DNA of 7,639 bases from the NCBI GenBank assembly GCA_030618505.1, contig JAUXDF010000143.1, forward strand, positions 1 through 7,639, read 5' to 3'. Position 1 is the stretch's first letter. The number at the start of each line of letters is the position of its first letter. A program made the translations under genes and the position numbers. Below, piece after piece: positions 1 to 7,029 of this stretch. The notes below the pieces were generated by a model. That model was not told where the DNA came from. It saw nothing but the letters and a program-made list of their open reading frames with translations, and made no database searches. Origin of the DNA: Spongiibacteraceae bacterium (GTDB lineage: Bacteria > Pseudomonadota > Gammaproteobacteria > Pseudomonadales > PIVM01).

Positions 1-487
1 CAAGGGAGTTGCAACAACGCTGCAGGCGCTTGCCGAAACCCCTGCATGGAAATTGATCATTGTTGGCAAGGATAAGGAGCAAAAGAGATACCAAAAGCTC
101 TGTGATGAGCTCGGAGTGAAAAAACGCGTCTTTTTCGTCGGAGTACAACAGGATGTCAGACCATTTTATGCCGCTGCAGACCTTCTGGCGCACCCGGCTC
201 TATATGACCCCTTCCCTAATGTTGTGCTTGAAGCCATGGCATGTGGAATCGGAATAATCACCTCTGACAAGTGTGGTGCCAGTGAAGTGATTTCAGAGGG
301 AGAGAATGGTTATGTCATTCCACCCCGAGACTATTTGCAACTGAGCCGGACACTTGCGCAGTGTAATGATCAAGACCTGCTCCGGCAGCTTGGCACCAAT
401 GCACATCAAACAGCCATGCACTTCAGCGTCGAGCGCATGACAAATTCACTGGTTTCTCTCTATGCCTCAATTCTGGATAAACGATAA
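1..487 (+). CDS. GT4 glycosyltransferase, WaaG-like (3' part only)
   Basis: This is the C-terminal part of a glycosyltransferase; the reading frame is open to the left edge, where codons begin at base 2, so 161 residues are visible and the start lies outside. What remains is the nucleotide-sugar-binding Rossmann half of a GT-B fold. It begins with KGV, a usual start of the donor domain, followed by the LIIVGKD strand and loop. The donor motif YDPFPNVVLEAMACG has Asp-X7-Glu in place of the usual Glu-X7-Glu, a variant also seen in LPS-core transferases of the WaaG (RfaG) type. WaaG-like enzymes act at the inner face of the cytoplasmic membrane and add a hexose to the growing LPS core. The family is clear but the donor and acceptor are inferred only. 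The TAA stop shares one base with the next gene's ATG, so the two are probably translated together. Confidence 0.9.
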   Translation, partial: KGVATTLQALAETPAWKLIIVGKDKEQKRYQKLCDELGVKKRVFFVGVQQDVRPFYAAADLLAHPALYDPFPNVVLEAMACGIGIITSDKCGASEVISEGENGYVIPPRDYLQLSRTLAQCNDQDLLRQLGTNAHQTAMHFSVERMTNSLVSLYASILDKR

Positions 488-1602
488 TGCAGGAGTTACG
501 TCTAGCCCATTTTGAAAGCAGTATGAACTGGGGCGGCCAGGAGTTGCGCATCCTTGAACAGATGGAATGGATGATCGCACGAGGTTACGAAGTCTGTCTG
601 ATCGCGAGACCTGGTTCAGCCATCCTCGACGAGGCAGCAAAGAGAAATCTTCCCTGTCATGCGTTAAGAGTACGCGGTTCGTTCAACCCGGGAACACTCA
701 ACAAGCTGCTTCGACTGTTGAAGCAGGAACAGATTAATCTGCTCGATTGTCACAGCAACAAGGATGCCTATTACGGCCTGTGGACACGTCTGCTGACAAA
801 AACAAAGGTGATCCGCTCCAGGCATATCACCGATCGCATCAAGACCAAAGGCGGAAGAACACTGGTATGGCGCTATGGCAACGACCATATCATTACCACT
901 GCGAATGCCGTCAACCAGCAAATCATCTCCCTGGGCCTGGCGCCGGTTGAAAAAATATACACAGCCAAAGCCGGCGTTGATGAGAAACGTTTTCACCCTA
1001 ATATCGACGCAGCTCAATTAAAAAAATGGCTGGGTATACCGCTAGATCACACTGTAATTGCCAATATCGGCATGATCCGGCCCGACAAGGGACAGCTCTA
1101 TTATGCTAAAGCCTGCAACCACCTATTCGACGTACACCAGAATCTAAGCTGCATTCAGGTCGGTGAAGCAACATTGCAGACAAGGAGTTATAAAGCGGAA
1201 GTTGCACAGGAGATTCAGCAGGGAAGGCATGCAGACAGATTTCATTTTCTTGGCTATCATGACGACGTTGAGAACTACCTGGCGATGGCAGACATTGTGG
1301 TGATCGCTTCCATTGGCACAGAAGCGCAAACTCGCCTGATCTCCCAGGCTTTCCTGATGAAAAAAGCTGTGGTCGCAACACGCACCGGAGGGCTTCCTGA
1401 AATGGTGCATGACCGGGAGACAGGCCTGTTGTGCAAAGCCAAAAGCGGGGATGCGCTCGCCACATCGATTCACAGATTACTGGATGAGAGGGATTTACGA
1501 AATAAGCTGACGCACAATGCCTATCTCTATGCGCTTGAGCATATGACCATAGACCTGATGATGCAGGAGATGATCACCGTGTATGAACAAACTCTGAACT
1601 GA
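487..1602 (+). CDS. GT4-type glycosyltransferase with Glu-X7-Gln donor motif
   Basis: A complete 371-residue GT-B glycosyltransferase, a normal length for family GT4. The N-terminal acceptor domain carries a glycine-rich loop, NWGGQE (residues 14-19). The donor domain starts around residue 190 with IANIGMIRPDKGQ, where RPDKG is the usual phosphate-contacting loop, followed by FHFLGYHDDV (252-261) and GTEAQTRLISQAF (277-289). The second Glu of the Glu-X7-Glu motif is Gln here (E279, Q287); from memory, some GT4 subfamilies carry Gln at this place, so loss of activity is not implied. The GGLPEMV segment (301-307) is typical of the family. There is no signal peptide or membrane segment, so a cytoplasmic or membrane-associated enzyme is expected. 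The ATG overlaps the upstream stop (TAATG), and a weak GGAT at 475-478 may serve as ribosome binding site. The sugar transferred cannot be told from sequence; a role in LPS or another surface glycan is inferred from context. Confidence 0.93.
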   Translation: MQELRLAHFESSMNWGGQELRILEQMEWMIARGYEVCLIARPGSAILDEAAKRNLPCHALRVRGSFNPGTLNKLLRLLKQEQINLLDCHSNKDAYYGLWTRLLTKTKVIRSRHITDRIKTKGGRTLVWRYGNDHIITTANAVNQQIISLGLAPVEKIYTAKAGVDEKRFHPNIDAAQLKKWLGIPLDHTVIANIGMIRPDKGQLYYAKACNHLFDVHQNLSCIQVGEATLQTRSYKAEVAQEIQQGRHADRFHFLGYHDDVENYLAMADIVVIASIGTEAQTRLISQAFLMKKAVVATRTGGLPEMVHDRETGLLCKAKSGDALATSIHRLLDERDLRNKLTHNAYLYALEHMTIDLMMQEMITVYEQTLN

Positions 1603-1823
1603 GCGTACAGAGATGCACAGTGGTATTTCCAAGCCTTGTCAGCAAACTCTCTCTCAATGGCAAATATACCTGTTTTTCACAATGAGAACAGCTTACAATT
1701 CTTTTATCAAGGCTGCTATATGGAAGCGACTATACATGATGAGACGTGCAGCTTGGGTTTATAATTTGCACTGCCAATAACATACCGCTTCAATATCCGC
1801 TTCGGGAAAGCCCTCGTACCACA
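1603..1823. other. Intergenic gap between two GT4 genes
   Basis: About 220 bases without a convincing gene. I see no strong hairpin plus T-tract after the upstream stop, so no clear terminator. The second half is AT-rich and holds a weak promoter-like arrangement, listed separately. A GTG at 1746 would extend the next gene by 26 residues into this gap, but that stretch does not look like the start of a glycosyltransferase. Confidence 0.5.
1693..1722 (+). promoter_or_regulatory. Possible sigma70-type promoter for the 1824 gene
   Basis: TTACAA (1693-1698) resembles a -35 element. Eighteen bases further on, TATATG (1717-1722) is preceded by TGC and so resembles an extended -10. It lies about 100 bases before the chosen ATG at 1824. 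The matches are only partial and the region is AT-rich, so chance similarity is quite possible. Confidence 0.25.
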
Positions 1824-2996
1824 ATGAATTCTAAGTTGTCAGAAGAAAAAAAACTGGTTATTTCCTACTGCTCAACATTTTTACCCCGTGAGATGAAGCA
1901 TGTCTACCGGCAGATTAATGCAATCAGCCGATTTAACCATCATGTTGTTAGCAGAACGGTGCGCAATCAAGATATCTTTCCATATGCCCCGATACATCAG
2001 CTAAAAAAAGCCCCGTTTCGTATATTGCAGCGTTTGTTTTCATCCACAAACAAGGGAACAATAAGCCCTTTAAGCCGTTATGAGCTTACCCAGATCAAGC
2101 AAATCATTAATGACCTTCACCCTAGCTTGATACATCTTTATTTGGGCACAGAGGCAGCCCGTTTGCTGCCGTTATTGCCCGATGTGAAATCAAACATCAT
2201 CGTCTCTTTTCATGGGGCAGACGTTTCTCTCGATCTGCCTGATGACGAATTAGACCAATTGGTTCAATATTCACGCTATTTTCTTTGCAGGAGCAGATCT
2301 TTGCAGAGGGCCTTGATCGGGCGCGGTGTACCTGAGCAGATGATCCTAATCCACCGAACTGGTGTGCCGATCCCTGCACAAACCACAGACATCTCTCATC
2401 AAAAACCATTGAACAATGAGGCCATTATCAAATTACTTCAGGTTTGCCGCTTTGTGCCAAAAAAAGGCATTGAAACAACCCTTGAAGCATTGAAAAGGCT
2501 GCGTGAAAATGGTGTCAATGCAGAGTTAACCTTGGCAGGTGATGGCCCCTTGTACAAGGCGTTAGAGAGAAAATCAGCCGATCTTGGGATTGCTGATCAG
2601 GTGCATTTTCTTGGCTTTCTCTCACAACAGCAGCTTTCAAATTGTTACCGATCACATGATTTTTTTGTACATCCCAGCCTACAAACAGCCAGTGGCGATA
2701 GAGAGGGTATCCCCAATTCCCTGTTGGAGGCGATGGCCTATGGGATGCCTGTAATAGCAACAGAACATAGTGGGATTCCAGAGGTTATTTCACATAGATC
2801 AAATGGTTGGCTAATGGGGGCGGCTGATCCTAATTGTCTGTCTGAGGCAGTTCAGACCCTGCTCGCCTCTGACGTGTTACGCGAGGGTATCATGAAAAAT
2901 GCGGCTGCGACGGTTGCCAGGGATTACTCAATAAAGGCATCAGCCAGGGCGCTTGAGGATATATACTACAAGGCCATTAACGAAGATCCTTTGTAA
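1824..2996 (+). CDS. GT4 glycosyltransferase, WcaL/AmsK-like
   Basis: A 390-residue GT4 enzyme of the kind found in colanic acid, amylovoran and other exopolysaccharide loci (WcaL/AmsK-like). It has an N-terminal domain with HGADVS (residues 130-135), matching the conserved HGxD segment of that group. The donor domain has VCRFVPKKGIE (207-217), LAGDGPL (237-243), HFLGFLSQ (261-268) and a perfect Glu-X7-Glu, E294 to E302, in REGIPNSLLEAMAYG. Family knowledge says such enzymes move a sugar from a nucleotide donor to a lipid-linked oligosaccharide in the cytoplasm; the particular sugar is unknown. The frame is open back to a GTG at 1746, but the ATG at 1824 is preferred because MNSKLSEEKKLVISYCSTF gives a short lead into the first beta strand. 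A GGGAAAG at about 1804-1810 is the only ribosome-binding-like sequence and is rather far away, so the start is less certain than the gene. The gene stands apart, with gaps on both sides. Confidence 0.9.
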   Translation: MNSKLSEEKKLVISYCSTFLPREMKHVYRQINAISRFNHHVVSRTVRNQDIFPYAPIHQLKKAPFRILQRLFSSTNKGTISPLSRYELTQIKQIINDLHPSLIHLYLGTEAARLLPLLPDVKSNIIVSFHGADVSLDLPDDELDQLVQYSRYFLCRSRSLQRALIGRGVPEQMILIHRTGVPIPAQTTDISHQKPLNNEAIIKLLQVCRFVPKKGIETTLEALKRLRENGVNAELTLAGDGPLYKALERKSADLGIADQVHFLGFLSQQQLSNCYRSHDFFVHPSLQTASGDREGIPNSLLEAMAYGMPVIATEHSGIPEVISHRSNGWLMGAADPNCLSEAVQTLLASDVLREGIMKNAAATVARDYSIKASARALEDIYYKAINEDPL

Positions 2997-3137
2997 TTAT
3001 TCAGCAAATAAATATAACTGAGCAGTCAATATGCCTGCCAAATTAATTAGCATAAAAGCATAGCGACTTCATTATAAGCAAAAGGTATGTTATATAAATC
3101 AAGTTAATTATAAGTGATTGATTGTAATTTTATTGGC

Positions 3138-3222
3138 AACCGTTCAGACCCATCTCCTTAAACCCCCTACCCCAAAAGGGGGAGGGGCAAAACGACGGGG
3201 AGTATGAACGGTTTATTTTTTT
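3138..3222 (+). terminator. Nested inverted repeat with T-tract: terminator or REP/MITE-like palindrome
   Basis: The outer arms are a perfect 9-base inverted repeat, AACCGTTCA (3138-3146) and TGAACGGTT (3205-3213). Inside, CTCC (3154-3157) can pair with GGAG (3199-3202). The core stem is CCCCT-A-CCCC (3164-3173) with GGGG-G-AGGGG (3178-3187), closed by an AAAA loop with a single mismatch. It is followed at once by TTTATTTTTTT (3212-3222). A GC-rich hairpin followed by T residues fits an intrinsic terminator for the + strand gene ending at 2996, although it lies about 140 bases downstream of that stop. The long nested arms are larger than a terminator needs and suggest a palindromic repeat unit that could occur elsewhere in the genome. 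Whether it is such a repeat cannot be told from one copy. Confidence 0.65.
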
Positions 3223-3255
3223 GCTAGAAAATGATTCAGCATGGCCGGATCATGA

Positions 3256-3261
3256 TATTAT
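3256..3261 (+). promoter_or_regulatory. Possible -10 element for the 3298 gene
   Basis: TATTAT lies 36 bases before the ATG at 3298, just after the hairpin and T-tract, where a new transcription unit would be expected to begin. No good -35 match is found at the proper distance (GATTCA at 3233-3238 is poor), so an activator or chance is possible. Confidence 0.25.
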
Positions 3262-3297
3262 CTAACAAGCATTGGCATAGTTATACGAGACATCTTA

Positions 3298-4275
3298 ATG
3301 CTGCTACCTTCCCATCATATATTTTGTGGCGGCGACTATTGCGTTCCTTTTGCTCGCTTAGCCGCCCATTGCTTGAACTACTATTGTCCTGTTGAATTGC
3401 GACCTATGCTGCGTATCTACATACATGTAGATGGGTTAACTAAGCTGAATGACAGCAAGGTTTGCGCCTGGTTCAGTGAGTTACCACAGACGTGGGTTAT
3501 CAATCGGGCATTTGGGATCAAAAATCCAAAGAAGATCCCTGGCCATTGGCATCAGATTATGGTCAATATGACGGCACAGCGTTTTTCTGTAGAAGACAAT
3601 ATCACGATTGTTGATGCTGACTTTTTTCTCACTTCCTCGCGCTGGTTTTCTATCGCTGAAGGAATACAACAAGATGATTTCTCACTAAGCTATGAACTGC
3701 GAACTGACCGCACAGTTGAGCTAAATAATCAGCAATTCCATGGCATTCGAACCCACTTTTTTACGATAAAACCGACTCTGCATAGTTCAATTAATACACA
3801 GCGATTCACCAAGGATGAGAAGGCATTATCTAGCTTTCAAGCACGCTATCCACATGTTGAATTTTATATGCGCAAAGCGCTAGACAGTATGGTGATCTCA
3901 TCTCTTGAGGCACAGTTGCTTGGCTATGCTGTGCATGACATTAAGGATAAAATGGATGGTCTCCATATTGGTGGCGTATCCCATATTAATACCAAAAAGT
4001 TGGCCAATACCCTAGAACCTAGCATGCGCCATGCCTGGCTGGAACGTCTGCTTTTGCATAGGGCCACACTTGCCCTATTTGATCAATTGGGCTGGGATAA
4101 CTTTGTTGACCCCCTCTACCGACGACGAATTGCTGATTTTGATGCGCGTATCGAAAAATTGGGGCTGGCTAAAGAGCTAGATCAAATTGCCTCCCAGTCA
4201 GCTGATCTTGAGCGCCTAAGCAATCTTGGCCAGATCATCATTCAGGATCCATATGACTCGAATCTTTCTTGCTAG
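3298..4275 (+). CDS. Unrecognised protein with DxD-like motif, possible GT-A glycosyltransferase
   Basis: I do not firmly recognise this 325-residue protein. It has no signal peptide or membrane helix and starts in a way typical of a cytoplasmic GT-A enzyme: an early segment HHIFCGGDYCVPFAR (residues 6-20), a strand RIYIHVDGL (39-47), and a hydrophobic strand running into ITIVDADFFL (102-111). D106-A-D108 would be the metal and nucleotide-sugar binding DxD motif. A later GLHIGGVSH (221-229) could supply the C-terminal metal-binding histidine that many GT-A enzymes have. The C-terminal 75 residues are helical-looking and charged. A GAG at 3287-3289 sits at fair distance from the ATG. The 3' end overlaps the next GT4 gene by 23 bases, so the two are very likely co-translated and may act in consecutive steps. 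The GT-A assignment is an inference from motifs and context; other sugar-binding or modifying roles remain possible. Confidence 0.85.
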   Translation: MLLPSHHIFCGGDYCVPFARLAAHCLNYYCPVELRPMLRIYIHVDGLTKLNDSKVCAWFSELPQTWVINRAFGIKNPKKIPGHWHQIMVNMTAQRFSVEDNITIVDADFFLTSSRWFSIAEGIQQDDFSLSYELRTDRTVELNNQQFHGIRTHFFTIKPTLHSSINTQRFTKDEKALSSFQARYPHVEFYMRKALDSMVISSLEAQLLGYAVHDIKDKMDGLHIGGVSHINTKKLANTLEPSMRHAWLERLLLHRATLALFDQLGWDNFVDPLYRRRIADFDARIEKLGLAKELDQIASQSADLERLSNLGQIIIQDPYDSNLSC

Positions 4276-5281
4276 AGGTGAGGGTATAAATTGGTCAGTA
4301 GATGCGGATTATTCCCACACCCAACGCGCCCTTACAAAAGCGGGCTTTCGACCTGGCAATAACCTATGGCTTTCGTCCGTTGGTTATTTTGTCTGGTGGA
4401 GTCGTTGTCGCAGCAGGCGTTACCAGCTAGCGAGGTGGCTGGGTAAGCGCTTTATTGGGGTTATAACCAATGATATTGCCCAACATGCCGATCAGACCGT
4501 GTTGGATGAGGCCTTAGGGATTATCGATTTCTGGTGCTATGCAAACCAATCCCAGAAACAATGCCTATTGGACAAGGGCGTTTTGCCAGAGCGGTTATTC
4601 TACTTGCCATTTTATGTTGATGAAGCCGATTTCCGTAGGCTGGCATTAGGCCCAACAGAGTTGGCAACGCGACTGGGCATTGCCATTAAAAAAATCAGGG
4701 GTCGTTTCTTGATTGGCTCCTTTCAGCGTGATTCCACTGCGGCCAATCTCAATAAACCAAAATGGGAGAAGGGCCCAGAATTGTTACTGGAGATATTGGA
4801 CAGGCTACCAAGGGATAAGGTGTTATTGATCCTGGGTGGCCCACGTCGCCACTATTTGGTGCATCAATGTCGTAGCCTCTCGATTCCCTACCTCTTTGTA
4901 GGGGATGAATCGAAGATTGACGCCATGGAAGATGACATGGTAATCAATAACTTAGAGCCAGCGGTCATCAATCAACTGTATAACCTGATTGATCTATACC
5001 TAGTTACCTCTCGTTCTGAGGGAGGCCCAAAGGCAGTAATTGAGGCCGCTCTGACCCGTACTCAAATTCTGTCTACCCAGGTAGGCATGGCATCGGAGTT
5101 GCTGTCCCCCTATTGTCTGTGCCACAAGACCGATGATTTCCACTCAAAGATCAGTGGCTTGATGATTGATGGTATGCCTGCCATAGTTGAACAAAACTAC
5201 CAGCGGGTTGCGCAGATCAACAATTTTGAGGCATTTACCTGTCGGGTGAGGACAGTGGTAGAAGCAACACTAAAGCTCTGA
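4253..5281 (+). CDS. GT4 glycosyltransferase
   Basis: A 342-residue GT-B enzyme of family GT4. After an N-terminal strand MTRIFLARGEG come an aromatic and basic stretch (residues 45-67, including YFVWWSR and RWLGKRF) that could sit against the membrane, and then the donor domain. That domain has IGSFQRDS (154-161), KWEKGPELL (170-178), LLILGGPRRHYL (191-202), and a full Glu-X7-Glu, E256 to E264, in SRSEGGPKAVIEAAL. The EGGPK form is familiar from O-antigen and capsule loci. The frame is open to a TTG at 4226, but the ATG at 4253 has an AGGA at 4244-4247 with five-base spacing and gives the expected short N-terminus. It begins inside the preceding gene, overlapping it by 23 bases, which suggests translational coupling. 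Sugar donor and acceptor cannot be assigned. Confidence 0.92.
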   Translation: MTRIFLARGEGINWSVDADYSHTQRALTKAGFRPGNNLWLSSVGYFVWWSRCRSRRYQLARWLGKRFIGVITNDIAQHADQTVLDEALGIIDFWCYANQSQKQCLLDKGVLPERLFYLPFYVDEADFRRLALGPTELATRLGIAIKKIRGRFLIGSFQRDSTAANLNKPKWEKGPELLLEILDRLPRDKVLLILGGPRRHYLVHQCRSLSIPYLFVGDESKIDAMEDDMVINNLEPAVINQLYNLIDLYLVTSRSEGGPKAVIEAALTRTQILSTQVGMASELLSPYCLCHKTDDFHSKISGLMIDGMPAIVEQNYQRVAQINNFEAFTCRVRTVVEATLKL

Positions 5282-5330
5282 AGCAATCTGAACGGTTACA
5301 TCTAAACACTTACACCTCAATGTTATTAAT

Positions 5331-6299
5331 ATGCTGAATAAGTATTGGCTCTTTACCATAGATACAGAATGGGATAGACGTAGTAAGCGTAAAGACTTGG
5401 CTACCGAAAATCTAACTGCCTTGCCGCGTCTCCAGGCATTATGTGATGATGAGGGTGTGCGGCCTTGCTACTATACTGCCTACGAGGCGGCAATCTCCCC
5501 CGTTTTTGAATCATTTGCTACAGCCCTACTGGCCGAGGGCAAGGGGGAGGTGGGTACGCATCTGCACCCCTGGACAACCCCACCCTTCTCGGCACAGGAA
5601 CGGGATGCTCCCAAGGCCACAAGCTTTCCAAATGAATTGCCACTGGTAGAATTTGAGCGCAAGCTTGAACAACTCCAGACAGCGCTTGTTAGACGTTACG
5701 GCAGGCAGTATTCCTACCGTGCTGGGCGTTTTGGTTTTATCCCTGCCCATGCGGAAATTCTCTCTCGGCTTGGTTATCTTAGCGACTCTTCAGTAACCCC
5801 TCATCTCTCTTGGCAAGGTCACAGTGGATTGACAGCCAACGCCGGCCCTGATTTTCGTGCTTATGACGCGAATCCCTTTGTTTGGCAAAGCAAAGAAGGT
5901 GAGCTACTGGAACTGCCATTGACTATTGTGCGTCGCTACAAGCCGCTGAGTAAGGTGCTACGCCCTTGGGCAAGCCACCTGAGCTATCGCCTCGGCCTGG
6001 GGCAATTCTGGCTACGCCCCTTACCGGATAACCTGATCTTCCTAGAGGACATGGTAACCGCAGTGGCACGCCTTGGTTTGCCATTAGCAAACGTCATGAT
6101 TCACTCCAATGAATTGAATCCAACCACCAACCCCTATTTCAATACGCCGGAGAGTGTAGCATTGCTATTTGAGGCATTGCAAAGGCTATTTAAGAGACTT
6201 GATCAGGCAGGATATAAGAATGTAACACCACAGGAATATGCTGAATTATCAATAAAAAACGCTAGCTTACCCCGTCGTCTTGCCAGCAGCTTAGATTAA
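5331..6299 (+). CDS. Polysaccharide deacetylase-family (NodB/CE4-like) protein
   Basis: A 322-residue protein with the pattern of the NodB homology (CE4) fold. The motifs in order are TIDTEWD (residues 9-15) at the place of the classical TFDD, PCYYTAYEA (45-53), GEVGTHLHPW (72-81) with H77 and H79 as the likely metal ligands of motif 2, SYRAGRFGF (128-136) as motif 3, SDSSVTPH (151-158), and MIHSNEL (256-262) with H258 as the motif 5 histidine. Motif 1 keeps the first Asp (D11), but the second Asp is Thr followed by Glu, so metal binding may differ from typical chitin or peptidoglycan deacetylases. There is no signal peptide, which fits action in the cytoplasm on a lipid-linked or nucleotide-linked sugar. 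It follows the GT4 gene by 49 bases. No Shine-Dalgarno sequence is visible before the ATG. Its 3' end overlaps the opposing sulfotransferase gene by 38 bases. Deacetylation of an N-acetyl sugar is the likely but untested activity. Confidence 0.88.
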   Translation: MLNKYWLFTIDTEWDRRSKRKDLATENLTALPRLQALCDDEGVRPCYYTAYEAAISPVFESFATALLAEGKGEVGTHLHPWTTPPFSAQERDAPKATSFPNELPLVEFERKLEQLQTALVRRYGRQYSYRAGRFGFIPAHAEILSRLGYLSDSSVTPHLSWQGHSGLTANAGPDFRAYDANPFVWQSKEGELLELPLTIVRRYKPLSKVLRPWASHLSYRLGLGQFWLRPLPDNLIFLEDMVTAVARLGLPLANVMIHSNELNPTTNPYFNTPESVALLFEALQRLFKRLDQAGYKNVTPQEYAELSIKNASLPRRLASSLD

Positions 6300-7023
6300 T
6301 TCCATAGCGTTGCGTCAGTCGTTTTATTGACTCAGAGAAATATGCATTTAGCTGCTTTCGAGTGGCTATCTCCATGGCAGGGTAGCCCGTTGGGTCATGG
6401 GCCAAGCCTAATAGGGCTTTCCAAGATCTTTTTCTTCGACTGCTGGCCTGGTTACGGTCTACCATTTTGGTCAATATGGCCGGACAGGGGGCAATGCCCA
6501 GTACTTCAAAGAGCTGTGAATAAAAATCTGCTGGGTTGGCTAGCATCTCCTCAAATAGCCAAACAGAGATTTGACTGTCAGAGAAGTGCTCATGGAATCG
6601 CTCCAGGTGTCTTATATAGTGGCCGATTTCCAGTAGTTCAGGATAGTTTACTATGGCCTGTTCGAAGGGCAGTTCAGAGGGAATTTTATTATGGGTTTGC
6701 AGGGTATAATAATGGGACAGTGCCCGATCTACCGGGTTACGCAGCAAAAATAACAATCGTGTATTAGGCAGGGTGTTGCGCAGACGCTGCACCACACCTG
6801 TACGAAAGAAATAGCCAGCGGTCTTTTCTAGGATTACAGTCTCAGCTGTACAGTGACTGAAATGTTTGGCGTACCAGAGGTTACCCTGCCCATGGTGCTG
6901 ATCGAAGTAGTGCAGCTCTTTTCGGTCGGCAGAACAAACTTGCGGGTGATAGGCAAGCGTGGCAAACAGAGAAGAGGTACCACAGCGAGGCGCACCAGCG
7001 ATAATGGTATTGGGAAGCATCAT
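6262..7023 (-). CDS. PAPS-dependent sulfotransferase
   Basis: A 253-residue sulfotransferase that transfers sulfate from PAPS to, most likely, a hydroxyl or amino group of a sugar. The 5'-phosphosulfate loop is AGAPRCGTSSLF (residues 9-20). K35-E36-L-H-Y-F-D matches the KExHFFD segment of heparan-sulfate-type sulfotransferases, whose Glu is the catalytic base (E36 here). The 3'-phosphate site is LRNPVDRALSHYY (94-106) with R95 and S103. The length is near that of a single soluble sulfotransferase domain, and there is no signal peptide, so a cytoplasmic enzyme is expected. Two ATGs stand in tandem (7021-7023 and 7018-7020) behind AGGTGAGGG, which contains the stop codon of the preceding GT gene six bases upstream, so the two are a tight operon. 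The gene runs toward the deacetylase-like gene and overlaps its 3' end. The sugar target is inferred from the surrounding glycosyltransferases. Confidence 0.93.
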   Translation of the reverse strand: MMLPNTIIAGAPRCGTSSLFATLAYHPQVCSADRKELHYFDQHHGQGNLWYAKHFSHCTAETVILEKTAGYFFRTGVVQRLRNTLPNTRLLFLLRNPVDRALSHYYTLQTHNKIPSELPFEQAIVNYPELLEIGHYIRHLERFHEHFSDSQISVWLFEEMLANPADFYSQLFEVLGIAPCPAILTKMVDRNQASSRRKRSWKALLGLAHDPTGYPAMEIATRKQLNAYFSESIKRLTQRYGINLSCWQDDGVS

Positions 7024-7029
7024 CTACCC

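Larger units (their letters stand above)
2997..3297. other. AT-rich 300-base intergenic region
   Basis: No gene is supported here. The first 140 bases are strongly AT-rich, with ATTATAAG appearing twice (3071-3078 and 3107-3114). Then follows an abruptly GC-rich palindrome (3138-3222) and a promoter-like segment before the ATG at 3298. The region looks like a transcription-unit boundary between the left and middle parts of the locus. AT-rich spacers of this kind often occur at junctions of transferred gene blocks in polysaccharide loci, but nothing here proves transfer. Confidence 0.7.

Noticed and set aside
664..1017. 117-codon open frame on the - strand
   Set aside because: It is a shadow of the second GT4 gene, with no motif or plausible ribosome binding site; the same holds for the - strand frames at 1106-1473.
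1746..1823. Upstream GTG start for the WcaL/AmsK-like gene
   Set aside because: It would add 26 residues that do not resemble a glycosyltransferase N-terminus, while the ATG at 1824 leads directly into the first strand of the fold.
2997..3297. Insertion sequence or JUMPstart/ops element in the long spacer
   Set aside because: No transposase remnant, no target-site duplication and no GGCGGTAG ops core is seen; only the palindrome and AT-rich sequence are supported.
4226..4252. Upstream TTG start for the GT4 gene at 4253
   Set aside because: The ATG at 4253 has a well-placed AGGA and gives the expected short N-terminus; the TTG has no clear ribosome binding site.
6327..6767. 146-codon open frame on the + strand
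   Set aside because: It lies wholly opposite the sulfotransferase gene, whose catalytic motifs are clear, and its translation resembles no protein family.
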